Assembly: GCA_964458415.1 (NCBI GenBank)
Contig: CAYWIT010000004.1
Location: 1-64,000, forward strand
DNA length: 64,000 nt
Source: CAYWIT01 sp964458415
Lineage (GTDB): Bacteria; Pseudomonadota; Alphaproteobacteria; Micavibrionales; UBA2020
Direction: 5' to 3'
Both the position numbers and the translations under genes were made by a program. Positions 16,365 to 23,329 of this stretch are shown here, piece after piece. A model generated the notes under the pieces. It did no database searches. It was not told the origin of the DNA and saw only the letters and a list, made by a program, of their open reading frames with translations. Numbering within the stretch: the stretch's first letter is position 1; each line of letters starts with the position of its first letter.

Positions 16365-16979
16365 ATGACAACGTCAAAACAGCCGGACATGAGCAACGAA
16401 AATTACCGCGAGGGATTTCGCAATCTCTGGCTTGTTATCAACGTTCAGGCGGCGGTGATCGTGGCACTGGTGGGAGCCGTGCTTTATATGGTGACCAGCT
16501 ATCTGCCGCAGGATCGTTATTTTGCCGAAACGGCTAATGAAAAAAGAATGCAGCTGGTCGGATTGGAAGAGCCCTATATCAACCAGCAAAAACTGATGCT
16601 CTGGTCGGCGCAGGCCGCGACCGACATTATGACTTTCGGATTCAGTGATGTGAACGAAAGATTTTCAGAATCCAAAAAATTGTTTACGGCCAGAGGCTGG
16701 ACTGTTTTTAATGAAGCCTTTGTTTCTTCTGACCTTTTAAAGAATGTGCTGAATTTGCGACAGGTGCTGACGGCTGTACCGTTGACGGAGCCGAGCATGA
16801 TTTCCGAGGGGGTGGAGAAAGGGGTTTATACCTGGATCGTCGAGGTTCCGGTTCTGCTGACGGTGCGTGCCGGGGAAAGAAAACAAACGGCGACAAAAAA
16901 GGTGCGGATGTGGATTATCAGGATGCCGACGACAGAAAAGCCGGACGGGATCGGTATTGACTTCTGGCTGTCCTATTAA
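16365..16979 (+). CDS. Second DotI/IcmL paralog (DotJ/IcmM position)
   Basis: 204 residues. It has NYREGFRNL, a helix at about 19-42 (VINVQAAVIVALVGAVLYMV), then RYFAETANEKRMQLVGL, WSAQAATDIMTFGFSDV, FTARGWTVFNEA and a C-terminal MWIIRMPTTEKPDGIGIDFW block, each matching dotI. Legionella DotJ keeps only the N-terminal membrane part. Here the periplasmic domain is complete, so this is a full second copy without the long cytoplasmic arm. ATG 16365 lies just past the dotI stop. A mixed DotI/DotJ-like inner-membrane complex is likely (inference). Confidence 0.82.
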   Translation: MTTSKQPDMSNENYREGFRNLWLVINVQAAVIVALVGAVLYMVTSYLPQDRYFAETANEKRMQLVGLEEPYINQQKLMLWSAQAATDIMTFGFSDVNERFSESKKLFTARGWTVFNEAFVSSDLLKNVLNLRQVLTAVPLTEPSMISEGVEKGVYTWIVEVPVLLTVRAGERKQTATKKVRMWIIRMPTTEKPDGIGIDFWLSY

Positions 16980-16989
16980 ATGTTGCGTC

Positions 16990-17018
16990 TTGTCAAAAAA
17001 GCGGTGCGTTTTTATTTT
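16990..17018 (+). promoter_or_regulatory. Candidate promoter upstream of dotH
   Basis: TTGTCA at 16990-16995, a 17-bp spacer and TATTTT at 17013-17018. It lies in the 122-bp gap before dotH, the largest gap within the dotI-dotF run, and could start a dotH-dotG-dotF transcript. Confidence 0.35.
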
Positions 17019-17101
17019 GCGTGGGGTATATATAGTGTTCTGAAAGGACTGGGGGTTGTAGCCGCTTTGCGCTCCGGACAGTCCTTCCAAGGGAGAGAAT
17101 A

Positions 17102-18304
17102 ATGAAACGTCTGCTGTTTGCTGTGCCCGTTGTTCTGGTTATGGGCTTTAACGTCTCACAGGCCTGTGCGCAGGTTGCCGGTGATATTGATGATGAATTC
17201 GCCGCTTTTAGAAAAAAGATGGGGGAAGCCCGGCAGGCCGCTGAAGAGAGTGCGCCCGCTGCTCCGGCAGCCGCGGCAGGAGATACGGTAGTACCGGAGA
17301 TGGCGGTGCCGGTAATGCCGCAGGCTGCGATAAATACGCCAAGCCCGCTGGCCGCGACGGCTGCGGCTGTGCCCGCCGCCAGTCCTTTGGGGGTGGCCGC
17401 ACAGCTTCCCGTGCAAGGGCAGCTTCCGGCGACAGCTTATGCCTTGGGACCGCAAAATCCGGAAGAGCTGGCGGCGCAGATGGAGGCAGAGGCGGAGACG
17501 CAGCGCACGAAACTGGAAGAGCAGGCCTATAAAAGCGCCCTGAAAATGCTCCTGCCGCTGAGCCCTGAAAAAATTCGTAATACGCTGGGGGCTTTCAAGG
17601 AAAGCCGGGAAGCGGCCGAAACGCCGATTGTCGTGCCGGAACCTGTTGTTTCCGTGCAGACCGTCCCGCTGGATCCAAGCGAGACCCCGCTGGCCATCAA
17701 GATGTCTTCCGGTTACGTTACAACGGTGACCATTCTCGATATGACCGGCGCGCCTTGGCCCATTCAGGATATCAGCTGGGCTGGAAAATTTCAGGTGACC
17801 GCCCCGGAAGAAGGGGGGCATGTTATCCGGATCACACCGCAAACAGCGCATGGTTACGGCAATCTTTCTGTCCGGCTGGTTGATCTGATTACGCCGGTGA
17901 CTTTCCAGCTCCGTACCGGTCTTGACGAGACTTACTATCGGTTTGACGCGCGCATTCCGCGCACGGGCCCGCTGGCCAAGACGCCGTTGATCGAATATGG
18001 CGGCTTGAAGGCGACGGCTGGAACGGATGCCTTGCTGGTGAGCGTTCTGGAAGGAACGATGGGCGGCGAAGGCGTCGAGAAAATGAAAATCGAAGGTGTC
18101 GACGGGCGGACGACGGTATGGAAGTCCGGGGCGAAGATGTATCTTAGAACGCCGCTGACCCTGCTTTCTCCGGCCTGGGATTCCAGCGTGACATCGGCAG
18201 ATGGCACGAATGTTTATACGATTGGCGAGGCGCCCGTTATCCTGCTTTCGGATCGGGGTGTGATGGTAAAGGCCCGCGTGGCCGCTGAAGAGGTATCTCC
18301 ATGA
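17102..18304 (+). CDS. icmK: DotH/IcmK/TraN-like outer-membrane core protein
   Basis: 400 residues with a signal peptide (MKRLLFAVPVVLVMGFNVSQACA). A Pro/Ala-rich linker and an Arg/Glu helix (MEAEAETQRTKLEEQAYK) follow. The C-terminal half is the IcmK/DotH domain: YVTTVTILDMTGAPWPI, HVIRITPQTAHGYGNLSVRL and LLSPAWDSS, ending in a beta-rich region. DotH associates with the outer membrane with DotC and DotD and binds DotG. Its TGA overlaps the dotG ATG by 4 bp, so the two are translationally coupled. Confidence 0.88.
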   Translation: MKRLLFAVPVVLVMGFNVSQACAQVAGDIDDEFAAFRKKMGEARQAAEESAPAAPAAAAGDTVVPEMAVPVMPQAAINTPSPLAATAAAVPAASPLGVAAQLPVQGQLPATAYALGPQNPEELAAQMEAEAETQRTKLEEQAYKSALKMLLPLSPEKIRNTLGAFKESREAAETPIVVPEPVVSVQTVPLDPSETPLAIKMSSGYVTTVTILDMTGAPWPIQDISWAGKFQVTAPEEGGHVIRITPQTAHGYGNLSVRLVDLITPVTFQLRTGLDETYYRFDARIPRTGPLAKTPLIEYGGLKATAGTDALLVSVLEGTMGGEGVEKMKIEGVDGRTTVWKSGAKMYLRTPLTLLSPAWDSSVTSADGTNVYTIGEAPVILLSDRGVMVKARVAAEEVSP

Positions 18305-19629
18305 CGAACAACGAAGAAGATTTCGATGTAGCTCCGCATGACGAGTTTGAAGAGGGGGAATCCCCCCGCAAGCCGTCCCTGAAAGAGGCTTGGGAAAGCA
18401 ATCCTTTCATGAAAATCGCGGCCCTTGTGCTGGGCGCGGCGGTCTTGGCCGGGGGCTATATAATGGTCTTTGGCGCGGGAGAGGAACAGGAGCAAAAGGC
18501 GGTTATTCGCGGTGATTTCGGGCAGGTGAAACAGGTTGCTGGCAAAGAGGATCTGGATCCGGAGTATCAAAAGCAGCTGGAGGCGGAAAACAAGCGCCGG
18601 GCCGAGGCTGCGGCCCAGCGCGGCGGTAGCGCTATTCCGACGCCGATTGGCACGGCCAAGGAAACGGGGCTTGCCTTGCCGAATATGCCGGAACAGCAAG
18701 AAGACGATCCCTTGCGGGAATGGCGCAAGCAGGCGGAAGCCAAGCGGATGACCGTGGAAAAGCAGGTGCTTCAGGAGGAAGATGCCGCGCCGCAGCCGGA
18801 GATTGTTCCGCTGGTTCAGCCCGTGCGTCCGCAGCAGGCCGCTATCAAGATGGATCCGAAATACGCGGAAATGCTGTCCAAGCAGATGCGGGTTATTATC
18901 GGCGGTCACGCGCCGGGGAAAACAGCCGTAGCGCAGGTCACGCAGGTGGATTCCGAATATGTTGTGATGCAACGGGAAAGAGAGATGATGCAACAAAGCC
19001 AGATTCAAATGGCGAATGCTTCTTATAGCGGCGCGGCCATGCCGGCTGGGGAAGAGAAAGAAGCCTTTGCCAAGGTGATTGTTCCGGGGGGGTCCATTGC
19101 TTACGCGCAGCTTCTGAATGAACTGAATTCCGATGTTCCCGGGCCGGTTCTGGCGCATGTGTTGTCGGGACCTTTTGCCGGCGGTCGGGCGATCGGCAAG
19201 ATGGAGACAAAGCAGGAATTTATCGTCATTACCTTTAATCATATCGTGAAAGATGGCGTGACGTATCAGATCGATGCTTTGGCGCTGGATGAGCAGACCA
19301 CGCTGGGGGCGCATCAGACTGACGTCGATCATCATTATTTCACGCGGATTATCCTTCCGGCCGCGGCCAAGTTTGTCGAGGGTTATGCCGGAGCCGTGGC
19401 GCAAACGGGGACATCGGTCACCGGGACGGCGGGTGGCGGGACGGCAACCGAGACGCCGGAACCCAGTGCCAATGAGGAATTGCTGAAAGGGGGCGAAGAA
19501 GCCGCCAAGAAAGTTTCCGAGATACTGGATGAAAACGCCAACCGTCCGGTGACGGTGAAGGTCGCCAAGGGAACGACCATGGGGCTGTTTTTCACGAATT
19601 CCGTGACAACCGAGAGTATAGGCAAATGA
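18301..19629 (+). CDS. icmE: DotG/IcmE/TraO-like VirB10-type envelope-spanning protein
   Basis: 442 residues, close to R64 TraO and much shorter than Legionella DotG, which carries long pentapeptide-like repeats absent here. One inner-membrane helix (MKIAALVLGAAVLAGGYIMV, about 37-56) is followed by a charged helical linker. The VirB10-like domain runs from about residue 250 (KVIVPGGSIAYAQLLNELNS, ARVLSG-type motif LAHVLSGPFAGGRAIGKM, then IDALALDEQTTLG) to the end. DotG is the central channel protein linking both membranes. It overlaps dotH at the start and dotF at the end by 4 bp. Confidence 0.9.
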   Translation: MTNNEEDFDVAPHDEFEEGESPRKPSLKEAWESNPFMKIAALVLGAAVLAGGYIMVFGAGEEQEQKAVIRGDFGQVKQVAGKEDLDPEYQKQLEAENKRRAEAAAQRGGSAIPTPIGTAKETGLALPNMPEQQEDDPLREWRKQAEAKRMTVEKQVLQEEDAAPQPEIVPLVQPVRPQQAAIKMDPKYAEMLSKQMRVIIGGHAPGKTAVAQVTQVDSEYVVMQREREMMQQSQIQMANASYSGAAMPAGEEKEAFAKVIVPGGSIAYAQLLNELNSDVPGPVLAHVLSGPFAGGRAIGKMETKQEFIVITFNHIVKDGVTYQIDALALDEQTTLGAHQTDVDHHYFTRIILPAAAKFVEGYAGAVAQTGTSVTGTAGGGTATETPEPSANEELLKGGEEAAKKVSEILDENANRPVTVKVAKGTTMGLFFTNSVTTESIGK

Positions 19630-20759
19630 CGCAGACAGATGATTTTGACACCGATCTGGAACAGGAAGTAACCGACGAGACGTTTGAGGCCGGCGATGCG
19701 GAAGAAACGGAAGCTCCGCAGAAAAAGAAGGGCAGCGGCGCCTTGTTCAAGGTCATTGTCTTGCTGGTTGCTCTTGGGGGCGGAGGGTTTTTTCTGGCCC
19801 GTTCCGGTCTTTTGCCGGTAACGATTCCTGGCGTGACGCCGGTAAAAACACAGCAAGCGCAACAAGCGCAGCCTCTCCCCGTTCCGGCAGAAGAAAAAAT
19901 AGTTGAAACGGCACCACACGCCATTCCGGGGGAAGTTTCTCCGGCGGCGGTTCCGCCTTCGGGAATGGAACTGGCCGGGGCTGAGGTATCGGGGGGGCTG
20001 CCGCCTGCCATGGATGCAGGGCTGCCGGAAATGCCGCCGATGCCGGTATCGGGAGCAGATCCTTTCGCGGAGAGTTTCCCAGTGCAAAAAACCGCTGAAG
20101 CGGATGTGCAGCAATTGCCGGACATGGATCCCTTTGCCGCTGTGCCTGCAACTGCCGTTATGGCTTCACCGGACACGGTGAAGGAAGATGTCACGGGGAA
20201 TGCTAAAATTATGGCGGCGGAAATTACGCCGGTGACGACCGCTATGCCGGTGCCTCCGCAAGCAGCGCTAATCGAAAGCATTTCCGCATCCGCGCCGGTG
20301 GCCACGGCAGAAATCACCGCATTGCAAGGCAGAATAGACAGTCTGGAAAAAAGCCTGGCAGAAATCGAAACGCGTGTGGCGACGAAGGCGGATGTTTCTG
20401 CTCTGAAAGCAAGCGTTGATGAACTTCAGCAGAGCCTTAAAAAATCCGGCGGGACGATAAGAGAGGAGAGCCCTTCTGCTGCCAGCCCGGTAGAAAAAGC
20501 AGTAAAGAAGACTGCCGCCACCAAGGCGCCAGCGGCGGCTAAACCTGTGATTAAAGAGTCCCCTGCTCCGGCGGCAATATCGTGGGTTCTGCGCTCGGCT
20601 AAACCGGGAACGGCCTGGATCTCCCCCGAAGGCACGACGGAAATGAAAACGGTCGTTGTCGGGGATACGCTTGATGGCCTTGGCAAAATTACGGCTATTT
20701 TCAAGGATTCAGGCGGCCGCTGGGTCGTCAAAGGCACCAAGGGCAGTGTTAACCAATAG
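19626..20759 (+). CDS. icmG: DotF/IcmG/TraP-like inner-membrane protein
   Basis: 377 residues: an acidic N-terminus, one membrane helix (LFKVIVLLVALGGGGFFLA, about 39-58), a long Pro/Ala/Met-rich periplasmic stretch, a coiled coil at about 228-272 (ALQGRIDSLEKSLAEIETRV) and a compact C-terminal domain (WVLRSAKPGTAWISPEG ... VGDTLDGLGKITAIF) of the IcmG/DotF type. DotF is an inner-membrane component that contacts DotG and, in Legionella, substrates. It starts inside the dotG stop. A 222-bp AT-rich gap follows, suggesting the end of a transcription unit. Confidence 0.78.
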   Translation: MTQTDDFDTDLEQEVTDETFEAGDAEETEAPQKKKGSGALFKVIVLLVALGGGGFFLARSGLLPVTIPGVTPVKTQQAQQAQPLPVPAEEKIVETAPHAIPGEVSPAAVPPSGMELAGAEVSGGLPPAMDAGLPEMPPMPVSGADPFAESFPVQKTAEADVQQLPDMDPFAAVPATAVMASPDTVKEDVTGNAKIMAAEITPVTTAMPVPPQAALIESISASAPVATAEITALQGRIDSLEKSLAEIETRVATKADVSALKASVDELQQSLKKSGGTIREESPSAASPVEKAVKKTAATKAPAAAKPVIKESPAPAAISWVLRSAKPGTAWISPEGTTEMKTVVVGDTLDGLGKITAIFKDSGGRWVVKGTKGSVNQ

Positions 20760-20911
20760 GTAATAATTCTAAGAATGATTCTCATGTTCTTGTCATTTTG
20801 ACGAGAATTTAGCTCTAATTTTATCTTTTTAGAACATCGTCCTAATTTTAAATTTATTTAATGAAAACAATTCATTAATGGTATTTTTCTGCACCGGAAT
20901 AATGCAGGCGT

Positions 20912-20940
20912 TTGCATAGATTATAAAAAAGTGTTCTAAT
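20912..20940 (+). promoter_or_regulatory. Candidate promoter in the AT-rich gap after dotF
   Basis: TTGCAT at 20912-20917 and TCTAAT at 20935-20940 with a 17-bp spacer, about 40 bp before the next start. The whole gap 20760-20981 is strongly AT-rich; no convincing terminator hairpin is visible in it. Confidence 0.3.
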
Positions 20941-20981
20941 TAAAGTAGATATTCCTACAAACAGGAACGGGGACGGTGGGT

Positions 20982-21917
20982 ATGGTGTGCCATCAGCAGT
21001 TTCGTAAAATGTTATGGGTTGCCGTGGCGGGGGTCGTGGGTGTTCTGGGACTGGCCTCGGAGGCGCAGGCCGCGACGACCGTCGCCGATGTTATTAATAA
21101 TGTTCAGAGCTCGTTTTCAAACTTTCCCAATCTCCTTTCCTTGATTGCATATGTATCCGGAATTTTTATGGCGGCTTGGGGTACGTTCAAGTTCAAGGAT
21201 CATGTCGATAATCCCCGGGAAACAAAGTTGAGCGAAGGCGTGAAAAGGTTTCTGGCCGGGGGATTCTTCTTTAGCCTGCCGGCGATGACTTCGGTGGCGG
21301 CGAATACGCTGGTTGGAAATGTGGGGACCAATAAAATCACAAATACCGGTTACACGGGCGCTGTTCTGACACCGGGCGGTCTTGACGAGATGGTCGTCAA
21401 GATGATGCAGAATATCGGCCATCCGACGGAATTGCTGCTGGTTGCCTTTTGCTATATTTCCGGTATTGGACTGCTGCTGGTGGCGATTTCCCGCCTGACC
21501 AAGCGGATGGAGGAGGGGCCGCGCGGGCCAGCCGGCATTGGGACATTGATGACCTTTATTTCTGCCGGTGCCTTGCTTTCTTTTCCCGATATGATCGGCG
21601 CTTTTACGACCAGCATGTTCGGTGATACCTCGGTTATGACGAAAGCGTCCATCAGTGCCTCGGTTATTTCCAGCTCTGCCGATGCGGACAAGATTACGAC
21701 AGTTATTGAAGGAGTGATGGCCTTTGTTATGCTTGTTGGCTATATCGCCTTTATCAGAGGATGGTTCGTCTTGAAAGCCTTCGCCGATGGGCAGAATGGT
21801 GCTACACTGGCGCAAGGCCTGACGTTCCTGTTTGGTGGGGCTCTGGCAATCAATCTGGGGGAACTGATCAATGTCCTGCAGACGACGGTCGGAATCAGCG
21901 GCCTCACCTTTGGCTAG
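20982..21917 (+). CDS. IcmD/TraQ-like polytopic membrane protein with three repeated hairpin modules
   Basis: 311 residues with an N-terminal signal-like helix (VAVAGVVGVLGLASEAQA). Module 1 (FPNLLSLIAYVSGIFMAAWG, FKFKDHVDNP, then FFFSLPAMTSVAANTL) is clearly homologous to the next gene's product, IcmD. Module 2 (LLLVAFCYISGIGLLLVAIS ... GALLSFPDMIGAFTTSMFG) and module 3 (FVMLVGYIAFIRGWFVLKAF ... LAINLGELINVLQTTVG) repeat the helix-loop-helix plan. R64 encodes TraQ at this position. GTG 20976 is an alternative start. It probably sits in the inner membrane as part of the type IVB apparatus; no specific activity is known. Confidence 0.7.
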   Translation: MVCHQQFRKMLWVAVAGVVGVLGLASEAQAATTVADVINNVQSSFSNFPNLLSLIAYVSGIFMAAWGTFKFKDHVDNPRETKLSEGVKRFLAGGFFFSLPAMTSVAANTLVGNVGTNKITNTGYTGAVLTPGGLDEMVVKMMQNIGHPTELLLVAFCYISGIGLLLVAISRLTKRMEEGPRGPAGIGTLMTFISAGALLSFPDMIGAFTTSMFGDTSVMTKASISASVISSSADADKITTVIEGVMAFVMLVGYIAFIRGWFVLKAFADGQNGATLAQGLTFLFGGALAINLGELINVLQTTVGISGLTFG

Positions 21918-21977
21918 TAGACATATTTTAAAAAAATGTGCTACAATTTGACTCGGTACTGAATAGTGAACTTTAAA
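21918..21977 (+). promoter_or_regulatory. Two overlapping candidate promoters ahead of icmD
   Basis: P1: TAGACA 21918-21923, 18-bp spacer, TACAAT 21942-21947 with an upstream TG (extended -10). P2: TTGACT 21948-21953, 18-bp spacer, TTTAAA 21972-21977. Both have 4/6 or 5/6 elements, and both lie in the 87-bp gap before the icmD start. They would uncouple icmD from the upstream genes. Confidence 0.45.
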
Positions 21978-22004
21978 AGTGTGTAAGTGAAGGAGGACTA
22001 TAAT

Positions 22005-22385
22005 ATGAAGACATCTAAAACGCAAAAACTGGCTGCTGTTTTCACAGCTGGTATGATGATGGGCTCCAGCGGTGCAAATGCTTCTGGTGTGGACTTTACC
22101 GACGTGACATCGTCGATCGTGACATCCAGCTCGACCCTGCCGAACCTGATTTCCACTGTGGCCTATATCGGCGGCATTGGTCTTGGGGTTGCTGGCGTGT
22201 TCAAGCTGAAGCAGCACGTGGATAACCCGGGCCAGACTCCGATGAAAGATGGTCTGGTGCGTCTTGGCGCCGGTGGCGGTCTTCTGGCCCTGCCGATGCT
22301 GACTGAAGCGATGAAAAATACGGTCGATCAGGGTGGTTCAGCGGTTACAGCTGCTAACGTTAAGTTTAGCGCTGTCAGCTTCTAA
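22005..22385 (+). CDS. icmD: IcmD/DotP/TraR-like small membrane protein
   Basis: 126 residues from ATG 22005, chosen because AAGGAGGA stands eight bases upstream; an in-frame GTG at 21987 is less likely. It has a signal-like N-terminus (LAAVFTAGMMMGSSGANA-S), then two hydrophobic segments (LISTVAYIGGIGLGVAGVFK and LGAGGGLLALPML) joined by LKQHVDNPGQTPMKDG. The HVDNP loop is shared with the upstream three-module protein. IcmD is a small inner-membrane Dot/Icm component. Its size, processed N-terminus and two-helix plan also resemble VirB2-type pilins (inference). Dedicated promoters and the strongest RBS of the locus suggest high expression. Confidence 0.8.
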   Translation: MKTSKTQKLAAVFTAGMMMGSSGANASGVDFTDVTSSIVTSSSTLPNLISTVAYIGGIGLGVAGVFKLKQHVDNPGQTPMKDGLVRLGAGGGLLALPMLTEAMKNTVDQGGSAVTAANVKFSAVSF

Positions 22386-22400
22386 GAACTGATCGTTTAT

Positions 22401-23111
22401 ATGGCTTATCTAAAAATAACGCCCGGTGTCAGCGCTTTGTCTGATGCCGGGCGTCATTTATCGCCGGACGTCCACAGTATCTCCGACGGTATCCGCACAA
22501 AGGTTTTCGAGCGCGACGACTATACCTGCCGCTACTGCGGGTTTCAGTCACGCAAATATCAAGAGGTGAATTTTATCGGCAAAACGGGCAAGGCATCCGG
22601 ACCGGATGATTACGTGACGGCCTGTACTTTTTGCCATCAATGTTTTCATCTGGAGCGCGTGGATCGCATGCAGTCCGGTGCGGTGATCTGGTTGCCGGAA
22701 ATCGGGCAGGCGGCGCTGCATCACGTCTGCCGTGCGATTTATGTGGCGCGCATTTCCCAAGGGCCGATGGCGGATGCGGCGCGGGACGCGATGGAGGCTT
22801 TGCTGGCGCGCAAGGAAGAGGCCAAGTCGCGTCTGGGGACCGACAGTCCGAAAATTCTTTCCACGGTTTTGCAGGATTTCTTCGAAACTTCCGAATACCG
22901 GGCGCGGTTGAACAAGCTGAAAGGTTTTCGTATTTTGCCGCTTGACCGGCGCATTATTCGCGAGGGGGATCTCGAGTTTAACCAGTTTCCGCAAATACTC
23001 GCGTTCTGGCGCTCGAAAGACGGCCCCTTTGGCGACGTGCCGCCGCGGCGCTGGGTCAAGGTTTTCTATGATCTGCAAGGGAAGCTTGCCGGGTTGCCGG
23101 AAGAGTCATAA
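22401..23111 (+). CDS. icmJ: IcmJ/DotN/TraT-like zinc-binding protein of the coupling complex
   Basis: 236 residues. The N-terminal half has an HNH-like zinc finger, VFERDDYTCRYCGFQSRKYQ and CTFCHQCFHL (cysteine pairs near 43-46 and 75-78). In Legionella IcmJ/DotN this fold binds zinc but serves as a subunit of the DotL coupling complex rather than as a nuclease. The rest (VDRMQSGAVIWLPEIGQAAL, then LPLDRRIIREGDLEFNQFP) fits the family. It acts in the cytoplasm near the inner membrane. The gene follows icmD by 15 bp. Confidence 0.85.
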   Translation: MAYLKITPGVSALSDAGRHLSPDVHSISDGIRTKVFERDDYTCRYCGFQSRKYQEVNFIGKTGKASGPDDYVTACTFCHQCFHLERVDRMQSGAVIWLPEIGQAALHHVCRAIYVARISQGPMADAARDAMEALLARKEEAKSRLGTDSPKILSTVLQDFFETSEYRARLNKLKGFRILPLDRRIIREGDLEFNQFPQILAFWRSKDGPFGDVPPRRWVKVFYDLQGKLAGLPEES

Positions 23112-23230
23112 ATTTTTTCATATCTCCCTGTATGTCGGCGGTCGGATATTTTTGCCATCGCACTTTCATAAAGAAATTTTCCCTGCTTTCGGGAAAGCCT
23201 GATACGGAATTTTTTGTTTTTGATCAAATG

Positions 23231-23267
23231 ATTGTTTTTTAAACAATAACCTTTTGGTATATATAAT
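23231..23267 (+). promoter_or_regulatory. Promoter-like element with an inverted repeat before dotO
   Basis: ATTGTTT (23231-23237) and AAACAAT (23241-23247) form a 7-bp inverted repeat with a TTT centre. TATAAT at 23262-23267 is a perfect -10 with a weak -35 (TTAAAC at 23239-23244). They lie in the 218-bp gap 23112-23329. The palindrome overlaps the -35, so it may be an operator. Confidence 0.4.
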
Positions 23268-23329
23268 AAATCCACGTCCGAAAGGGGTTCGGGCCGTGAG
23301 AGCAACGGGGTTATTATTCGGGGTACTGC

